Below, piece after piece: positions 1 through 7,661 of a stretch of 64,000 bases of DNA. The translations under genes were made by a program, and so were the position numbers. The stretch is from an uncultured Sphingobacteriaceae bacterium (GTDB taxonomy: Bacteria > Bacteroidota > Bacteroidia > Sphingobacteriales > Sphingobacteriaceae), in assembly GCA_946480915.1 (NCBI GenBank), contig CAMLLO010000001.1, positions 186,001 through 250,000 of the forward strand, read 5' to 3'. Position 1 is the stretch's first letter, and each line of letters opens with the position of its first letter. A model generated the notes under the pieces. The model searched no databases and was not told where the DNA came from. It saw only the letters and a program-made list of their open reading frames with translations.

Positions 1-32
1 TACGGGAATGAGCGCTACCAAATAGGTACCAG

Positions 33-72
33 GTTCGGACCAAGTCCACTAATTAGTGGACTTGGTCCGAAC
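33..72. repeat. Perfect 40-bp palindrome
   Basis: The left arm GTTCGGACCAAGTCCACT and the right arm AGTGGACTTGGTCCGAAC are exact reverse complements around a central AATT, so all 40 bp are self-complementary. There is no T-run beside it, so it is not an obvious terminator. It could be a protein-binding site, a replication-slippage product, or a remnant of a transposon end. Function unknown. Confidence 0.85.
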
Positions 73-484
73 GTGTCTCGAACAGGTCCCCTGCTTGGTA
101 GGATCCTGGACATCCCCAAAATCGTTTAAGGCAATGGAAAAATGCTTTACCAGCGGGAGATGGCAATTGCCTTAGGCATAGCCATCATTGATCTAAGTGA
201 TGCTAAATATTACCTCTTCACCGGCTTCTCCTTTGCGGATTACTACGTGCCAAGTATCCAAATTAAGGTACCGTCGCCGCTTTATATTCCTTTGTGATTA
301 TGGGCTAGCCGTTTGAAATAATCAGAGACACCATCTGGAATTATCAGATTAAGAAGAACATGGCAGAATATGCACTAAAATTTTAAACCTCAAAACCAAG
401 CTTTTTCCTCTTCTACTACAACTTTTGAATCTGATCCTTGAATTGTTCATTCTGCGCTACACCAAATGAATAATAATGGATTCC

Positions 485-523
485 CAAAAAAAAAGGACCT
501 AGATTTTAGAATCATAAGTCCTT
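485..523 (-). terminator. Probable original tRNA-Pro terminator, now displaced
   Basis: On the minus strand AAGGAC (518-523) pairs with GTCCTT (493-498), followed by a run of T residues read from the A-tract at 485-494. It lies a few bases beyond the partial tRNA-Pro repeat at 532-575. It is therefore best explained as the terminator that followed the tRNA gene before the 28.9-kb element separated them. Confidence 0.6.
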
Positions 524-531
524 GATATTCA

Positions 532-575
532 TGTCGGGATGGCGGGATTCGAACCCACGACCTCCAGCACCCCAT
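532..575 (-). repeat. att site: displaced 3' part of tRNA-Pro
   Basis: These 44 bp are identical to 29366-29409, which covers the 3' end of the intact tRNA-Pro gene from the discriminator end to the anticodon loop. Identity stops at 576, where the next base differs. This is the usual footprint of a tyrosine recombinase that integrates at the 3' end of a tRNA gene: the incoming element supplies a new 3' half and the old one is pushed to the far end. The fragment lacks the 5' half and cannot make a tRNA. Confidence 0.93.
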
Positions 576-648
576 AACTAGCCGATTTTGCTGTTATGTA
601 AATTAATCTGTTAATAATCAAGCTTATATAGCTCTCCGTGGTTTCTTT

Positions 649-668
649 AGGAACACGAAAAGGTACAC
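649..668 (+). repeat. Left-end integrase arm-type repeats
   Basis: AGGAACAC at 649-656 and AGGTACAC at 661-668 are spaced exactly 12 bp apart. The same AGGTACAC octamer occurs three times at 12-bp spacing beside the integrase gene at the other end. Matching short repeats in fixed phase at both ends of an integrated element are typical of arm-type sites bound by the N-terminal domain of a tyrosine recombinase. Assignment is by position and pattern only. Confidence 0.65.
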
Positions 669-693
669 GGGTAAATATAGGAATTACTCCTAG

Positions 694-1149
694 TTACATC
701 AACCCCTCATCAGCAAAACTAAAGTAAGATTCACTAGTCAAAATGATGTGGTCATGAACTACAATATCTAACAACTCTCCTGCACCCTTCAACTTCCTGG
801 TCAAAATAATATCTGCTTGACTTGGACTCAGATTTCCACTGGGATGATTATGTGCTAACACAATTGATGATGCTGCACTCTTCAATGCTGCTGCGAACAC
901 TAGTTTCGGATCTGCAACAGTTCCTGACATTCCACCAGTACTAATTTCAATGATCCCTAAAACGCGATTAGCTCTATTCAGAAGCATTACTTTAAACTCC
1001 TCAACAAATTCCATTGTGTCTTGATTCCAATGCTTCTTGAGTACTTCAAATGCGTCTGCTGACTTGGTGATCTTAGGTCGTTCTGATGCTTTTACCTTTG
1101 ATTTGTAAATGAGCTGCACCTCGGCAACTTCCCATGTAGTTTGTTCCAT
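694..1149 (-). CDS. RadC-like JAB/MPN domain protein
   Basis: This 151-residue protein has the RadC/JAB (MPN+) core: a segment beginning EEFKVMLLNR followed by the metal-binding signature HNHPSGN with a downstream Asp in SPSQAD. The ATG at 1149 is preferred over the upstream TTG at 1191, because the TTG start would place the first codons inside an inverted repeat. RadC-like proteins of this short form are very common on integrated elements in Bacteroidota. Their biochemical role is unsettled: DNA repair was proposed historically, while the fold suggests a metal-dependent hydrolase or isopeptidase. It lies at the left end of the element and ends 26 bp from the left arm-type repeats. Confidence 0.88.
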   Translation of the reverse strand: MEQTTWEVAEVQLIYKSKVKASERPKITKSADAFEVLKKHWNQDTMEFVEEFKVMLLNRANRVLGIIEISTGGMSGTVADPKLVFAAALKSAASSIVLAHNHPSGNLSPSQADIILTRKLKGAGELLDIVVHDHIILTSESYFSFADEGLM

Positions 1150-1180
1150 ATTCGTTTGAATTAATTTGGAACTCTCCTGA

Positions 1181-1283
1181 GCTTTAGGCAATCAAGTCCA
1201 AAAGGAAACGATATAAATGGATTGTGAAGGGGCTTTGTGGGTTTATGCTCGGCAATCTTTTGGACGCTTCAGCAGCCTAAAGC
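1181..1283 (-). other. Nested inverted repeat upstream of the radC-like gene
   Basis: Two perfect stems are nested: GCTTTAGG (1181-1188) with CCTAAAGC (1276-1283), and GTCCAAAAG (1196-1204) with CTTTTGGAC (1257-1265). The internal loop is 7 by 10 bases and the apical region is 52 bases. On the minus strand it would form in the leader of the radC-like gene, about 30 bases before the ATG. It could be a regulatory leader, a small RNA or a protein-binding dyad. There is no T-run, so a simple terminator is unlikely. Confidence 0.6.
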
Positions 1284-1407
1284 TTAACTTTGTGTAAACT
1301 ATTAATGATAATAACCAATTGTTGTAGTCTGGTTCAATTATTATTTGTTCGTTTAATAATGTACCTTGCAAATGAGTGTGTAGCGCTATAAACTCGCCAC
1401 TGTTATC

Positions 1408-1423
1408 TCCTTTTAAAAAAGGA
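1408..1423 (-). terminator. Weak hairpin after the SIR2-like gene
   Basis: TCCTTT and AAAGGA form a short hairpin with a four-base loop, a few bases past the stop codon of the SIR2-like gene. It also contains one copy of the CCTTTTAAA motif that recurs in this element. It may act as a weak terminator or as one of those motif sites. Confidence 0.4.
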
Positions 1424-1427
1424 AATG

Positions 1428-2594
1428 TTATTGAAAATCTTCGATGCTTAGGTTATCAGGATCTTTGGTAATCAATGTTGCATTTAATTTTATGCGAAGG
1501 TTTTGAGATTTATCACCAGGAAATGGGTCGACTATATAAACCTCCCGGTTTTTTGGGAAATGTTTGTCGATTAAGTCATTAATCTCTGAATCACCACAAC
1601 CATAGCCTATGATAATCAAAACAGTAGAGTCTCTTAGGTTTTGTTCAAAGTGTTGGAAAATAGGCTCATAGTATGCTGGCTCTCGGTATCTAAGGATTTT
1701 TGATGTGGTTCCAGATAAGAAATCTGAATGGTAGTTTGTAAAGTCGTTATCGTATGAAAGCTCATCTTTATCGTTAAGAACTTCTTTATATAGATCTTCT
1801 AAACTAACTCCATATCTTATTTTAATGTATTCAACTGCTCCATTTTGAGAATGAAAAGGGTATTGATCGAGACTTCCATGAAGTTTGTAAAGTCTAAATT
1901 TACTTTGAAATGAATTCGTAAAATATCTAAGACGAACTTTGGATCCATCTAATTCACCATAAAAGGGAGAACCAAGCTCGGTAAATCCGTCATCAAGTTC
2001 GCCTTTGAGAATATCCGAACTTTTTAGAGTTTCGAAGAATAAATCATGGTTTAAGGTGTGCACGTGAATTATATCACTAGCAGACCAAGCTTCTAAACAT
2101 CTTGTGAATCCAGAGTAATTCCTCCAGTTAGGATGTCCATGGCTCACCGTGTCATAATATTTATTTCCGTCTCTATCCTTTATCAGTGCTGAAATTATCT
2201 GATTGAAGATTTTGTTAGCTTCGAATAGAATGTCTCCAATATCCCTTTGTATATTGTGTATTTCTTTAAACGCATTACAGAAGTAGCCAAACTCCTCCTC
2301 TACACTTTCTCCTTTGAGTTTTGCTTGCAAGTCATCATAGAACTGTTCATAATCAAAGGTATTCTGCCGACAATAAAACGCTATATACTCCAGAACAAAC
2401 AATTTTGACCCATAGTAACTAGTGCTTTTTTTAAATGGATCAGGCTTGCCATGCAACCAGGCAAACGCGCCACTAGTACTTATCGTAAAATCAGTTGGCT
2501 TTAGCTCTGTTATTTTGGTGTTAAGTTCTACAGCAGTAGGGTAGCCTCTATTGACAGAAAAGCCAGCTCCAAGTAATAACGAAATTTGACTCAT
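1428..2594 (-). CDS. SIR2-like domain protein, candidate defence NADase
   Basis: The 388-residue protein begins with an NAD-binding type glycine loop (LLGAGFS, residues 7-13). It has the SIR2-like TLNHDLFFE segment with Asn182, KLHGS with His239, and a late IIIGYGCGD segment. In SIR2-family antiphage effectors such as ThsA and DSR proteins the equivalent Asn and His take part in NAD+ cleavage. That role here is inferred from the motif order. It starts with a clear ATG, has no membrane segment and should be cytosolic. The next gene on the same strand is the DUF6119 protein upstream of it. A CCTTTTAAA motif lies 29 bp before its start. AbiH-family membership is an alternative, because the two families share this fold. 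Confidence 0.75.
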   Translation of the reverse strand: MSQISLLLGAGFSVNRGYPTAVELNTKITELKPTDFTISTSGAFAWLHGKPDPFKKSTSYYGSKLFVLEYIAFYCRQNTFDYEQFYDDLQAKLKGESVEEEFGYFCNAFKEIHNIQRDIGDILFEANKIFNQIISALIKDRDGNKYYDTVSHGHPNWRNYSGFTRCLEAWSASDIIHVHTLNHDLFFETLKSSDILKGELDDGFTELGSPFYGELDGSKVRLRYFTNSFQSKFRLYKLHGSLDQYPFHSQNGAVEYIKIRYGVSLEDLYKEVLNDKDELSYDNDFTNYHSDFLSGTTSKILRYREPAYYEPIFQHFEQNLRDSTVLIIIGYGCGDSEINDLIDKHFPKNREVYIVDPFPGDKSQNLRIKLNATLITKDPDNLSIEDFQ

Positions 2595-2803
2595 GATTCA
2601 ACCTGCTAATTTACAACGTAAGCCTTTTAAATAAATAGCTCTCACTTCAGCTGATTGAATAATTGAAATTCCACATCCATAAGTATCTGACCTGGGTGTT
2701 GTGCTCTAACTGTCTCCTGAAATGCTAAGTATTGCTCGTTACTTCACTGTCTATTTATTTACATGACATTTGCAGTCCCATTGTAATCTACAGTTCTTAT
2801 CAT

Positions 2804-4567
2804 TTATCTTGGAATCTGGAAGGTTAGCAAATCATAATAGTCTGCTCTCATTTCACTTGAGCACTGAATTAGAGAGAACCTTGCGATGTTTGAATTGAAT
2901 CTGTCTATACAGTCTTTTACTTTCAAATCTTCTTGTAGGTGCGAGGTGAATGCCAACACGTAGTATATTTTTTTTCGAAAAAGGAGCTTGAATTCATCTA
3001 TGGTAAAGCCAGTAATGTATTGCTTAGCTACGAGCTTATTATATAACTCTTCTAAGAAAGCCATATCTTCTGTCCCAAGTGTGTCTTTAAGCCGTCGTGC
3101 TGAAATCTTAATCTGGTTTTCTAATTCTCTCAGCCTGGAAGTAAACCCGTACTTCACGTGTATCAAATACAAATTTGAATCATCGTAGTGGATTATATCG
3201 CACAGTTCAATGTTTTGGACTATGACAGTATCTGCGACTAAGTAATTCGGCATGTTACGGTATAGTAGATTATATTCACCTTCTGTTCTCAAAGTCTCTT
3301 TATCCCATTTTAACGGGAGTATTGACAATGGTGCCGCATAAGAGGTCAATACATGCTGTGTGCTTATTTTCAAGTCTTTTATAAATGAATCACGTAAGTG
3401 GTACCATTTTGTATCTATCAAGAACGTTGGTTTACCTTCAACCATAAACTCAGTTGAAAAATGGAAGAGAAAGCCGGATGCAACGGTCTGAATACCTTGT
3501 TTCATGGAGCATACACGAATTCCTTGTAGATAAGCGCGAAATTTAAAGAAGTCGTTTCCAAATTTTTCAGTTGCAGTCGAAATAACCTCATCATAAATGT
3601 CATCTCTGTCAATTACTTCCTTAAAAACCACATATCCGCCATTCTCAGACTTTTCTTTTAATTTATAACAGTCAGCCTCATAAAACTTATCAATATTATT
3701 CGGATTACAAAAATCAAACTGGAAGCGGTTAGCGGCATAGCGCTCGGATTTTCTTAACAAACTGCTATCATCCCATATAGATTTAACCAAAATTGGTTGA
3801 AGGGTATTATCAATAAAATCTCTATCGTTAATTTCTTTATAAGAGCTTAAGTAATCAGAGGGAATTAATTCTGATATGATTACAAGTTCATTAATGATTG
3901 TATGAAGCAACGGAAAGTCTATGTCCTTCTTAATTTTAAATCCTTTCCCTACTGTCACATTAATTCGGTCATTTCGCTTAGCTTTAAGATATTGAAAGTG
4001 CAGGTCTGTAATTTGTGGACTTAGGCGGACATTGATTTCTTGTGGTACTTTTCCAAATTTTATGAAGTCTATTATCTTGTAATTATCGCGGAACTGTTCA
4101 TTCATACCCGCTCGAGCCCCGGTGATACCTCGCGACTTAATGGATGCTAGTTCATCAGTTTCAGGTTGCATGATTCTTGCATACGTATTAAGACCGAATG
4201 ATTGGTCTAAGTAGGGCAGTACAACCTGAAAGGCACCGCCACCAACTACTACAAAAAGGTCGCGCTCCGTGTCGATAAAGATTATTAAAGAAAGCTTTTG
4301 CTGTGTAAAGTTTTGGTCAGCAGTTAATTCACTCGGTAAAAACTCCTTCCAATCAGATACAATCTCATTCGAATTGTACAGATAAAGAAAGTATCGAATG
4401 TCGTCAAGTTGAGTATGCTTGGTGTCAGTTATAAGAAAACGCCTCTTATACCCGAGATTTTGAAACTGCAAATTTATCATCTTTTCGATAACTGCTTCAA
4501 CAGTGTCTAACTCACGTAACTGATAATGCTGTTTATCGATTCTATAAATATTGGGGATCTGCTTCAT
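2804..4567 (-). CDS. TIGR04141/DUF6119 sporadically distributed protein
   Basis: The 587-residue product matches the landmarks I know for the sporadically distributed TIGR04141 (DUF6119) family. These are a central FGL segment (DQSFGLNTYAR) followed by a conserved Ser-Arg region and a QF, the WYHLRDSFIKD block, and near the C terminus IELCDII followed by LIHVKYGF and a basic helix. ATG 4567 is chosen; the frame extends to a TTG at 4603 that would add twelve unrelated residues. Members are patchily distributed and often lie in defence islands, but their biochemistry is not established. Here it lies 209 bp upstream of the SIR2-like gene on the same strand, so a two-gene defence unit is possible. 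Confidence 0.75.
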   Translation of the reverse strand: MKQIPNIYRIDKQHYQLRELDTVEAVIEKMINLQFQNLGYKRRFLITDTKHTQLDDIRYFLYLYNSNEIVSDWKEFLPSELTADQNFTQQKLSLIIFIDTERDLFVVVGGGAFQVVLPYLDQSFGLNTYARIMQPETDELASIKSRGITGARAGMNEQFRDNYKIIDFIKFGKVPQEINVRLSPQITDLHFQYLKAKRNDRINVTVGKGFKIKKDIDFPLLHTIINELVIISELIPSDYLSSYKEINDRDFIDNTLQPILVKSIWDDSSLLRKSERYAANRFQFDFCNPNNIDKFYEADCYKLKEKSENGGYVVFKEVIDRDDIYDEVISTATEKFGNDFFKFRAYLQGIRVCSMKQGIQTVASGFLFHFSTEFMVEGKPTFLIDTKWYHLRDSFIKDLKISTQHVLTSYAAPLSILPLKWDKETLRTEGEYNLLYRNMPNYLVADTVIVQNIELCDIIHYDDSNLYLIHVKYGFTSRLRELENQIKISARRLKDTLGTEDMAFLEELYNKLVAKQYITGFTIDEFKLLFRKKIYYVLAFTSHLQEDLKVKDCIDRFNSNIARFSLIQCSSEMRADYYDLLTFQIPR

Positions 4568-4947
4568 GTTTAAACCCTCGTCAGCATTATGTGATTTCTT
4601 CAATCTTATATAAACTCGAAGAGAATGAAAGAAGTAGTAGCCTGAAAAGGCAATTAAATTGTAAGTAGTTATTCATTAATTGTGATATTAGGTATTGCTA
4701 TATTAGCAAATCATTATGGTTATTCAAAGTCGCTTGGTCCAGCTTGTACACCAGTGTGAATTCAAGAAATAGATTTCAACATATATTTATTACCCGTAAT
4801 AAGGCTAAAACCAACATGGAACCGTACTTTGCTGGATCCATAGATTTAAATTTTTGAAAGTTGCTTTAGAATTTTAAAGTGTTGATAAGTTGCATTTTAT
4901 AAATTATGTTATTTCTTAAATTTACACTGAATATGTTTTAGCTTACA
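4568..4947. promoter_or_regulatory. Divergent intergenic region between DUF6119 and nuclease-peptidase genes
   Basis: These 380 bp separate two divergent genes and must contain both promoters. The sequence is A+T-rich with no open frame of note. I see no strong hairpin and no confident TAnnTTTG promoter. Just upstream of the DUF6119 ATG the bases encode Ala-Asp-Glu-Gly-Leu in frame, the same five residues that end the RadC-like protein of this element. Confidence 0.4.
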
Positions 4948-6294
4948 ATGAATACCACAAAAAAAGGTGACCTCTTTGAAAGTAGAGTATTTGAAATTAT
5001 TAACAGATCATTATCAGATGGTAGTTTTGGCTTTTTGCCAGAATGTTGCAGAGTGCTCAAGAAACCACGGTACTTCTCAAAAGACCGAGAAAGTGATATT
5101 GTTTTTGATTTAAGTATTGAAGTTTGGCCTGCTGGAGCGGAGCGCTGCCATGTCCTCTACCTGATAGAATGCAAAGATTATGAACACGTAGTCCCTGCGG
5201 ATGATGTCGAAGAGTTTATTATGAAGGTGAGACAAGTTGCTGGAGAGTATGTAAAGGCTGTGTTCGTTACCACTAATAAGCTACAAAAGTCAGCTTTAAC
5301 ATTAGCTAAGAACCGTGGATTGATGCTTATTCATGTAGATAAGGAAATCGATAATGTAAATATTATCCTTCACAACAAATCAAGAAAACGTAATATTTTG
5401 GTCGATAATCCAACCTATTTCTCAATTAATCAAGCCAAGAAGCTTCAGGAAATTGGCAACCTCGTAGATAAACGAATTACACCCGATTTAGATAAGCTGA
5501 TAGAAGATTTTCTATCTGGCCAACTTAACTTTCGGCCATACTGGGATGAGCTTGGTAAACCAGTGGAAGGATTAGAGTATTTATCAAAAGAGATAATTGA
5601 TAATATTACCACAAATATCATAGAAGAATTTGACAACTCAATAATTACAAGTTACAAGCCTTTTCCATTAGCTCGATTCATTGACTACATGCAAGAGACG
5701 CATGGAGTGTCAATAATGAAGGATCAACCGATGTCATCTGATAAGAGGCATTTAAATGGCTACTACGATCGTTCGAACAGAATCATATATATTAATCCAG
5801 AAATAGTTGACTCAGGCTCGTATGCATTCGTCTGTGCACATGAAATCGCACATCACTTTTTACATGAACATCTCAGAATATCACAGGAGCTTTATGATGC
5901 ACAAAACGATTCGGTTTACGATCCAATGACTAAAAGACATTTATTGGAATGTGAGAAACATTGGATAGAGTGGCAGGCAAACCAATTTGCCGTTTCGCTT
6001 ATAATGCCAAGAAAGTCAATATTAGGGCAGTTGATATTATGGCAAGTAGAACATGGTGTACGAAATCGAGGGTCTATTTATGTAGACGATGATCCAGATA
6101 ACATTCTGTTATTCAAAAAGGTAATTACTCAACTAGCATTTAAATTTCAAGTCAGCTGTGTAATTCTTGAGAATCGGCTTCGAGACCTTGGCATAATCAA
6201 GTATAACACAAAAAGGAAACAGAGTTTCGGCTCTAATTACAGGAATCAAGATGCGAAAAGTGTCTCTGAGATATTGAAGTCTTACTTCAAATGA
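4948..6294 (+). CDS. PD-(D/E)XK nuclease domain fused to ImmA/IrrE-type metallopeptidase
   Basis: The 448-residue protein has two recognisable parts. The N-terminal part (about 1-135) looks like a restriction-endonuclease fold: LFESRVFEII, then RESDIVFD with Asp50, a beta strand ending LIECKDY with Glu74 and Lys76, and the helix FIMKVRQV. The C-terminal part (about 235-400) resembles ImmA/IrrE (COG2856) peptidases: AHEIAHHFLH gives HEXXH at 298-302, and EWQANQFA (Glu341) supplies the likely third zinc ligand, followed by LIMPR. ImmA-type peptidases cut cognate repressors after DNA damage. The fusion suggests a nuclease linked to a sensing or self-processing peptidase. It is transcribed alone, divergent from the DUF6119/SIR2 pair. 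No membrane segments are seen. Confidence 0.8.
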   Translation: MNTTKKGDLFESRVFEIINRSLSDGSFGFLPECCRVLKKPRYFSKDRESDIVFDLSIEVWPAGAERCHVLYLIECKDYEHVVPADDVEEFIMKVRQVAGEYVKAVFVTTNKLQKSALTLAKNRGLMLIHVDKEIDNVNIILHNKSRKRNILVDNPTYFSINQAKKLQEIGNLVDKRITPDLDKLIEDFLSGQLNFRPYWDELGKPVEGLEYLSKEIIDNITTNIIEEFDNSIITSYKPFPLARFIDYMQETHGVSIMKDQPMSSDKRHLNGYYDRSNRIIYINPEIVDSGSYAFVCAHEIAHHFLHEHLRISQELYDAQNDSVYDPMTKRHLLECEKHWIEWQANQFAVSLIMPRKSILGQLILWQVEHGVRNRGSIYVDDDPDNILLFKKVITQLAFKFQVSCVILENRLRDLGIIKYNTKRKQSFGSNYRNQDAKSVSEILKSYFK

Positions 6295-6375
6295 ACTGTA
6301 CTTCTATCACCTCTTTAATACAGCTTCAAACTTCGTTATAGGAAATAGCACACACGTTAATCGCTCGCCTAGACT

Positions 6376-6385
6376 GCGAGTGGAG
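6376..6385 (+). repeat. GCGAGTGGAG motif, copy 1
   Basis: CTCGC (6364-6368) can pair with GCGAG (6376-6380) and the motif continues TGGAG. The same arrangement, CTCGC then GCGAGTGGAG, occurs at the 5' edge of the structured segment at 7049-7073, and a related one at 22361-22408. All three are intergenic. The repeat is short, so common descent is not certain. Confidence 0.4.
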
Positions 6386-6456
6386 AACAAGGTCAAAGCA
6401 GAGAGAGCATTCGTGAATGGCGTCTACTATATATTGAGGTTTGCTATATAACAGGA

Positions 6457-6984
6457 TCAGCTATTATCGTTAGCTAAGGTTATTTCTCTGATTTTATTGT
6501 TGCTATCAAAGCTGAAGGCTATAGAGGCATCGAAAATCACCGAATCTTTACACATAAGCAAGTGAAGTATTCCTCCTCCCTCCGGTTTAGCTTCTCGTTT
6601 TTTAAAAGAGTTGGGAAAGTGAGATCTCAACTTATTAATATTGTCGCCAACAGTATAAGATTTGCCATTGAGCAGCACCTTGTTTTGCGAAGTTGTTATG
6701 GTCACTGCTTCAAATGATTGTTCATTGAAATAAAACTCAGCACCATTATAATAACAGAAATAGGCATAACCACCCAGTACTTCATCCTCTTGCTTTTTAA
6801 TTCTTGGTTTTCCCCAAGTTGCTTTTAAGTCATTTCGGGTACCTAATGAATAAAGTTTGTTATTACTATTAAGAATATGGATGCTATCTATTTGAATTTT
6901 ATCTAGCTTACTAAAAGGGTCTTGAGAATAGATATTCAATGAGATTAGAAGCATGAACGCTGATATGGCAAGTGTTCGTAACAT
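6457..6984 (-). CDS. Unrecognised secreted protein, 175 aa
   Basis: I do not recognise a family. The protein starts with a clear signal peptide (hydrophobic residues 3-19, ending near YSQ-DP), so it should be exported to the periplasm or beyond. The mature part is mixed alpha/beta in character, with a KATWGKP segment near residue 55 and repeated short beta-like stretches. It contains one Tyr-rich stretch, YAYFCYYNGAEFYF. It stands alone between the nuclease-peptidase gene and the structured segment at 7040-7655, transcribed away from the latter. Confidence 0.7.
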   Translation of the reverse strand: MLRTLAISAFMLLISLNIYSQDPFSKLDKIQIDSIHILNSNNKLYSLGTRNDLKATWGKPRIKKQEDEVLGGYAYFCYYNGAEFYFNEQSFEAVTITTSQNKVLLNGKSYTVGDNINKLRSHFPNSFKKREAKPEGGGILHLLMCKDSVIFDASIAFSFDSNNKIREITLANDNS

Positions 6985-7039
6985 AGGTACAGATTTAAGA
7001 AGTTAAATATAATTACTTCTTCAAAACATCCAACTAGCA

Positions 7040-7655
7040 CCAGCCTTCCTCGCGAGCCGTCCTGCGAGTGGAGCAAAACATCATAGGAGGAAAGCCTGCA
7101 AAGGCGATCCTATGTATGTTCACACAAACAGTTGGCGATGCTTTTGACGTAGAGACTAAGAAGGGTAAATCAAAAGCTTTGACAACTCGTGCTGTGTTTT
7201 GCGACCAGCAGGCGAGCACATAAATACGAAAAGCGAGAAGATTTCCATTTGCAGAACGCAGTGAAGCTAGTGGAAAGATTCAGGAGCTTTTATGGAACAT
7301 GGCTCTGCTTAAAGGCATAAAGCATGCCAGATTGCGAAGCGAAGGAAAGACCAGGACATTTTATTTCCCAGGGGTATTAGAGTATAAGGCCAGTAAATAA
7401 AATGTACCGTCTTTGAAGGGTTTGAGCAAGTTGAGTGAATGTGCTTGAAAAGCTTATTTACGAAACTGACATCTGGCGTTCTTTATGCTAAGCACAGCCA
7501 TGTGTAATGCCTATCTTCCTGCATGGGTTGTGTGGTGGGCTAATTGCGGCAGTACCTTGAGTAGAAAGCACCTGCCGAACAATCATGCAGAGATTGAAGA
7601 CCAATCCTCAGTTCATCCCTCGATAAGCCGCAATGAGGGTGGGCTGAGGGTTGGG
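7040..7655 (+). ncRNA. Candidate large structured RNA, about 616 nt
   Basis: This gene-free stretch folds into successive helices. (1) 7061-7080 with 7195-7212 contains CCTGC/GCAGG, TGG/CCA and GCAAAACA/TGTTTTGC. (2) CATAGGA/TCCTATG at 7082-7114 holds an inner GCCT-GCAA-AGGC with a GNRA loop. (3) AGTTG/CAACT and GCTTTTGA/TCAAAAGC lie at 7130-7187. (4) TTTCCATT/AGTGGAAA at 7232-7276 is flanked by a tandem GA/GA loop and GAA/TTC. (5) GGCAT/ATGCC is at 7314-7328. (6) AAAGAC/GTCTTT and ACATTTTATTT/AAATAAAATGT lie at 7346-7414. (7) TGTGCTT/AAGCACA is at 7440-7496. (8) CTGCATG/CATGCAG encloses CGGCAG/CTGCCG at 7519-7590. (9) An 11-bp closing stem at 7601-7654 contains CCCTC/GAGGG. The wobbles (T7605-G7650, T7238-G7270) and the GCAA loop work only for a plus-strand RNA. 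No family is assigned. Confidence 0.72.
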
Positions 7656-7661
7656 ATGACA

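Larger units (their letters stand above)
1..531. other. Chromosomal flank left of the element, no intact gene
   Basis: No reading frame with a plausible start and family match runs through this stretch. A stretch at about 134-297 can be read for around 54 codons but lacks a convincing start, and frames around it are broken, so it may be the decayed remnant of a gene. The segment ends with a tRNA-type terminator and then the partial tRNA-Pro repeat. I infer that this is the DNA that originally lay downstream of the tRNA-Pro gene. Confidence 0.5.

Noticed and set aside
532..575. Second tRNA gene at the left end
   Set aside because: Only the 3' half is present, with no 5' acceptor arm or D-arm, so it is an attachment-site repeat and not a gene.
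2988..3188. Plus-strand frame inside the DUF6119 gene
   Set aside because: It is a shadow frame of a well-supported protein gene.
7034..7219. Minus-strand open frame inside the structured segment
   Set aside because: It has no family match, ends inside helices and is best explained as an accidental frame within the RNA candidate.
7040..7655. Retron RNA or group II intron
   Set aside because: No reverse transcriptase gene is present in the element, and I see no intron domain V motif or GTGYG start.
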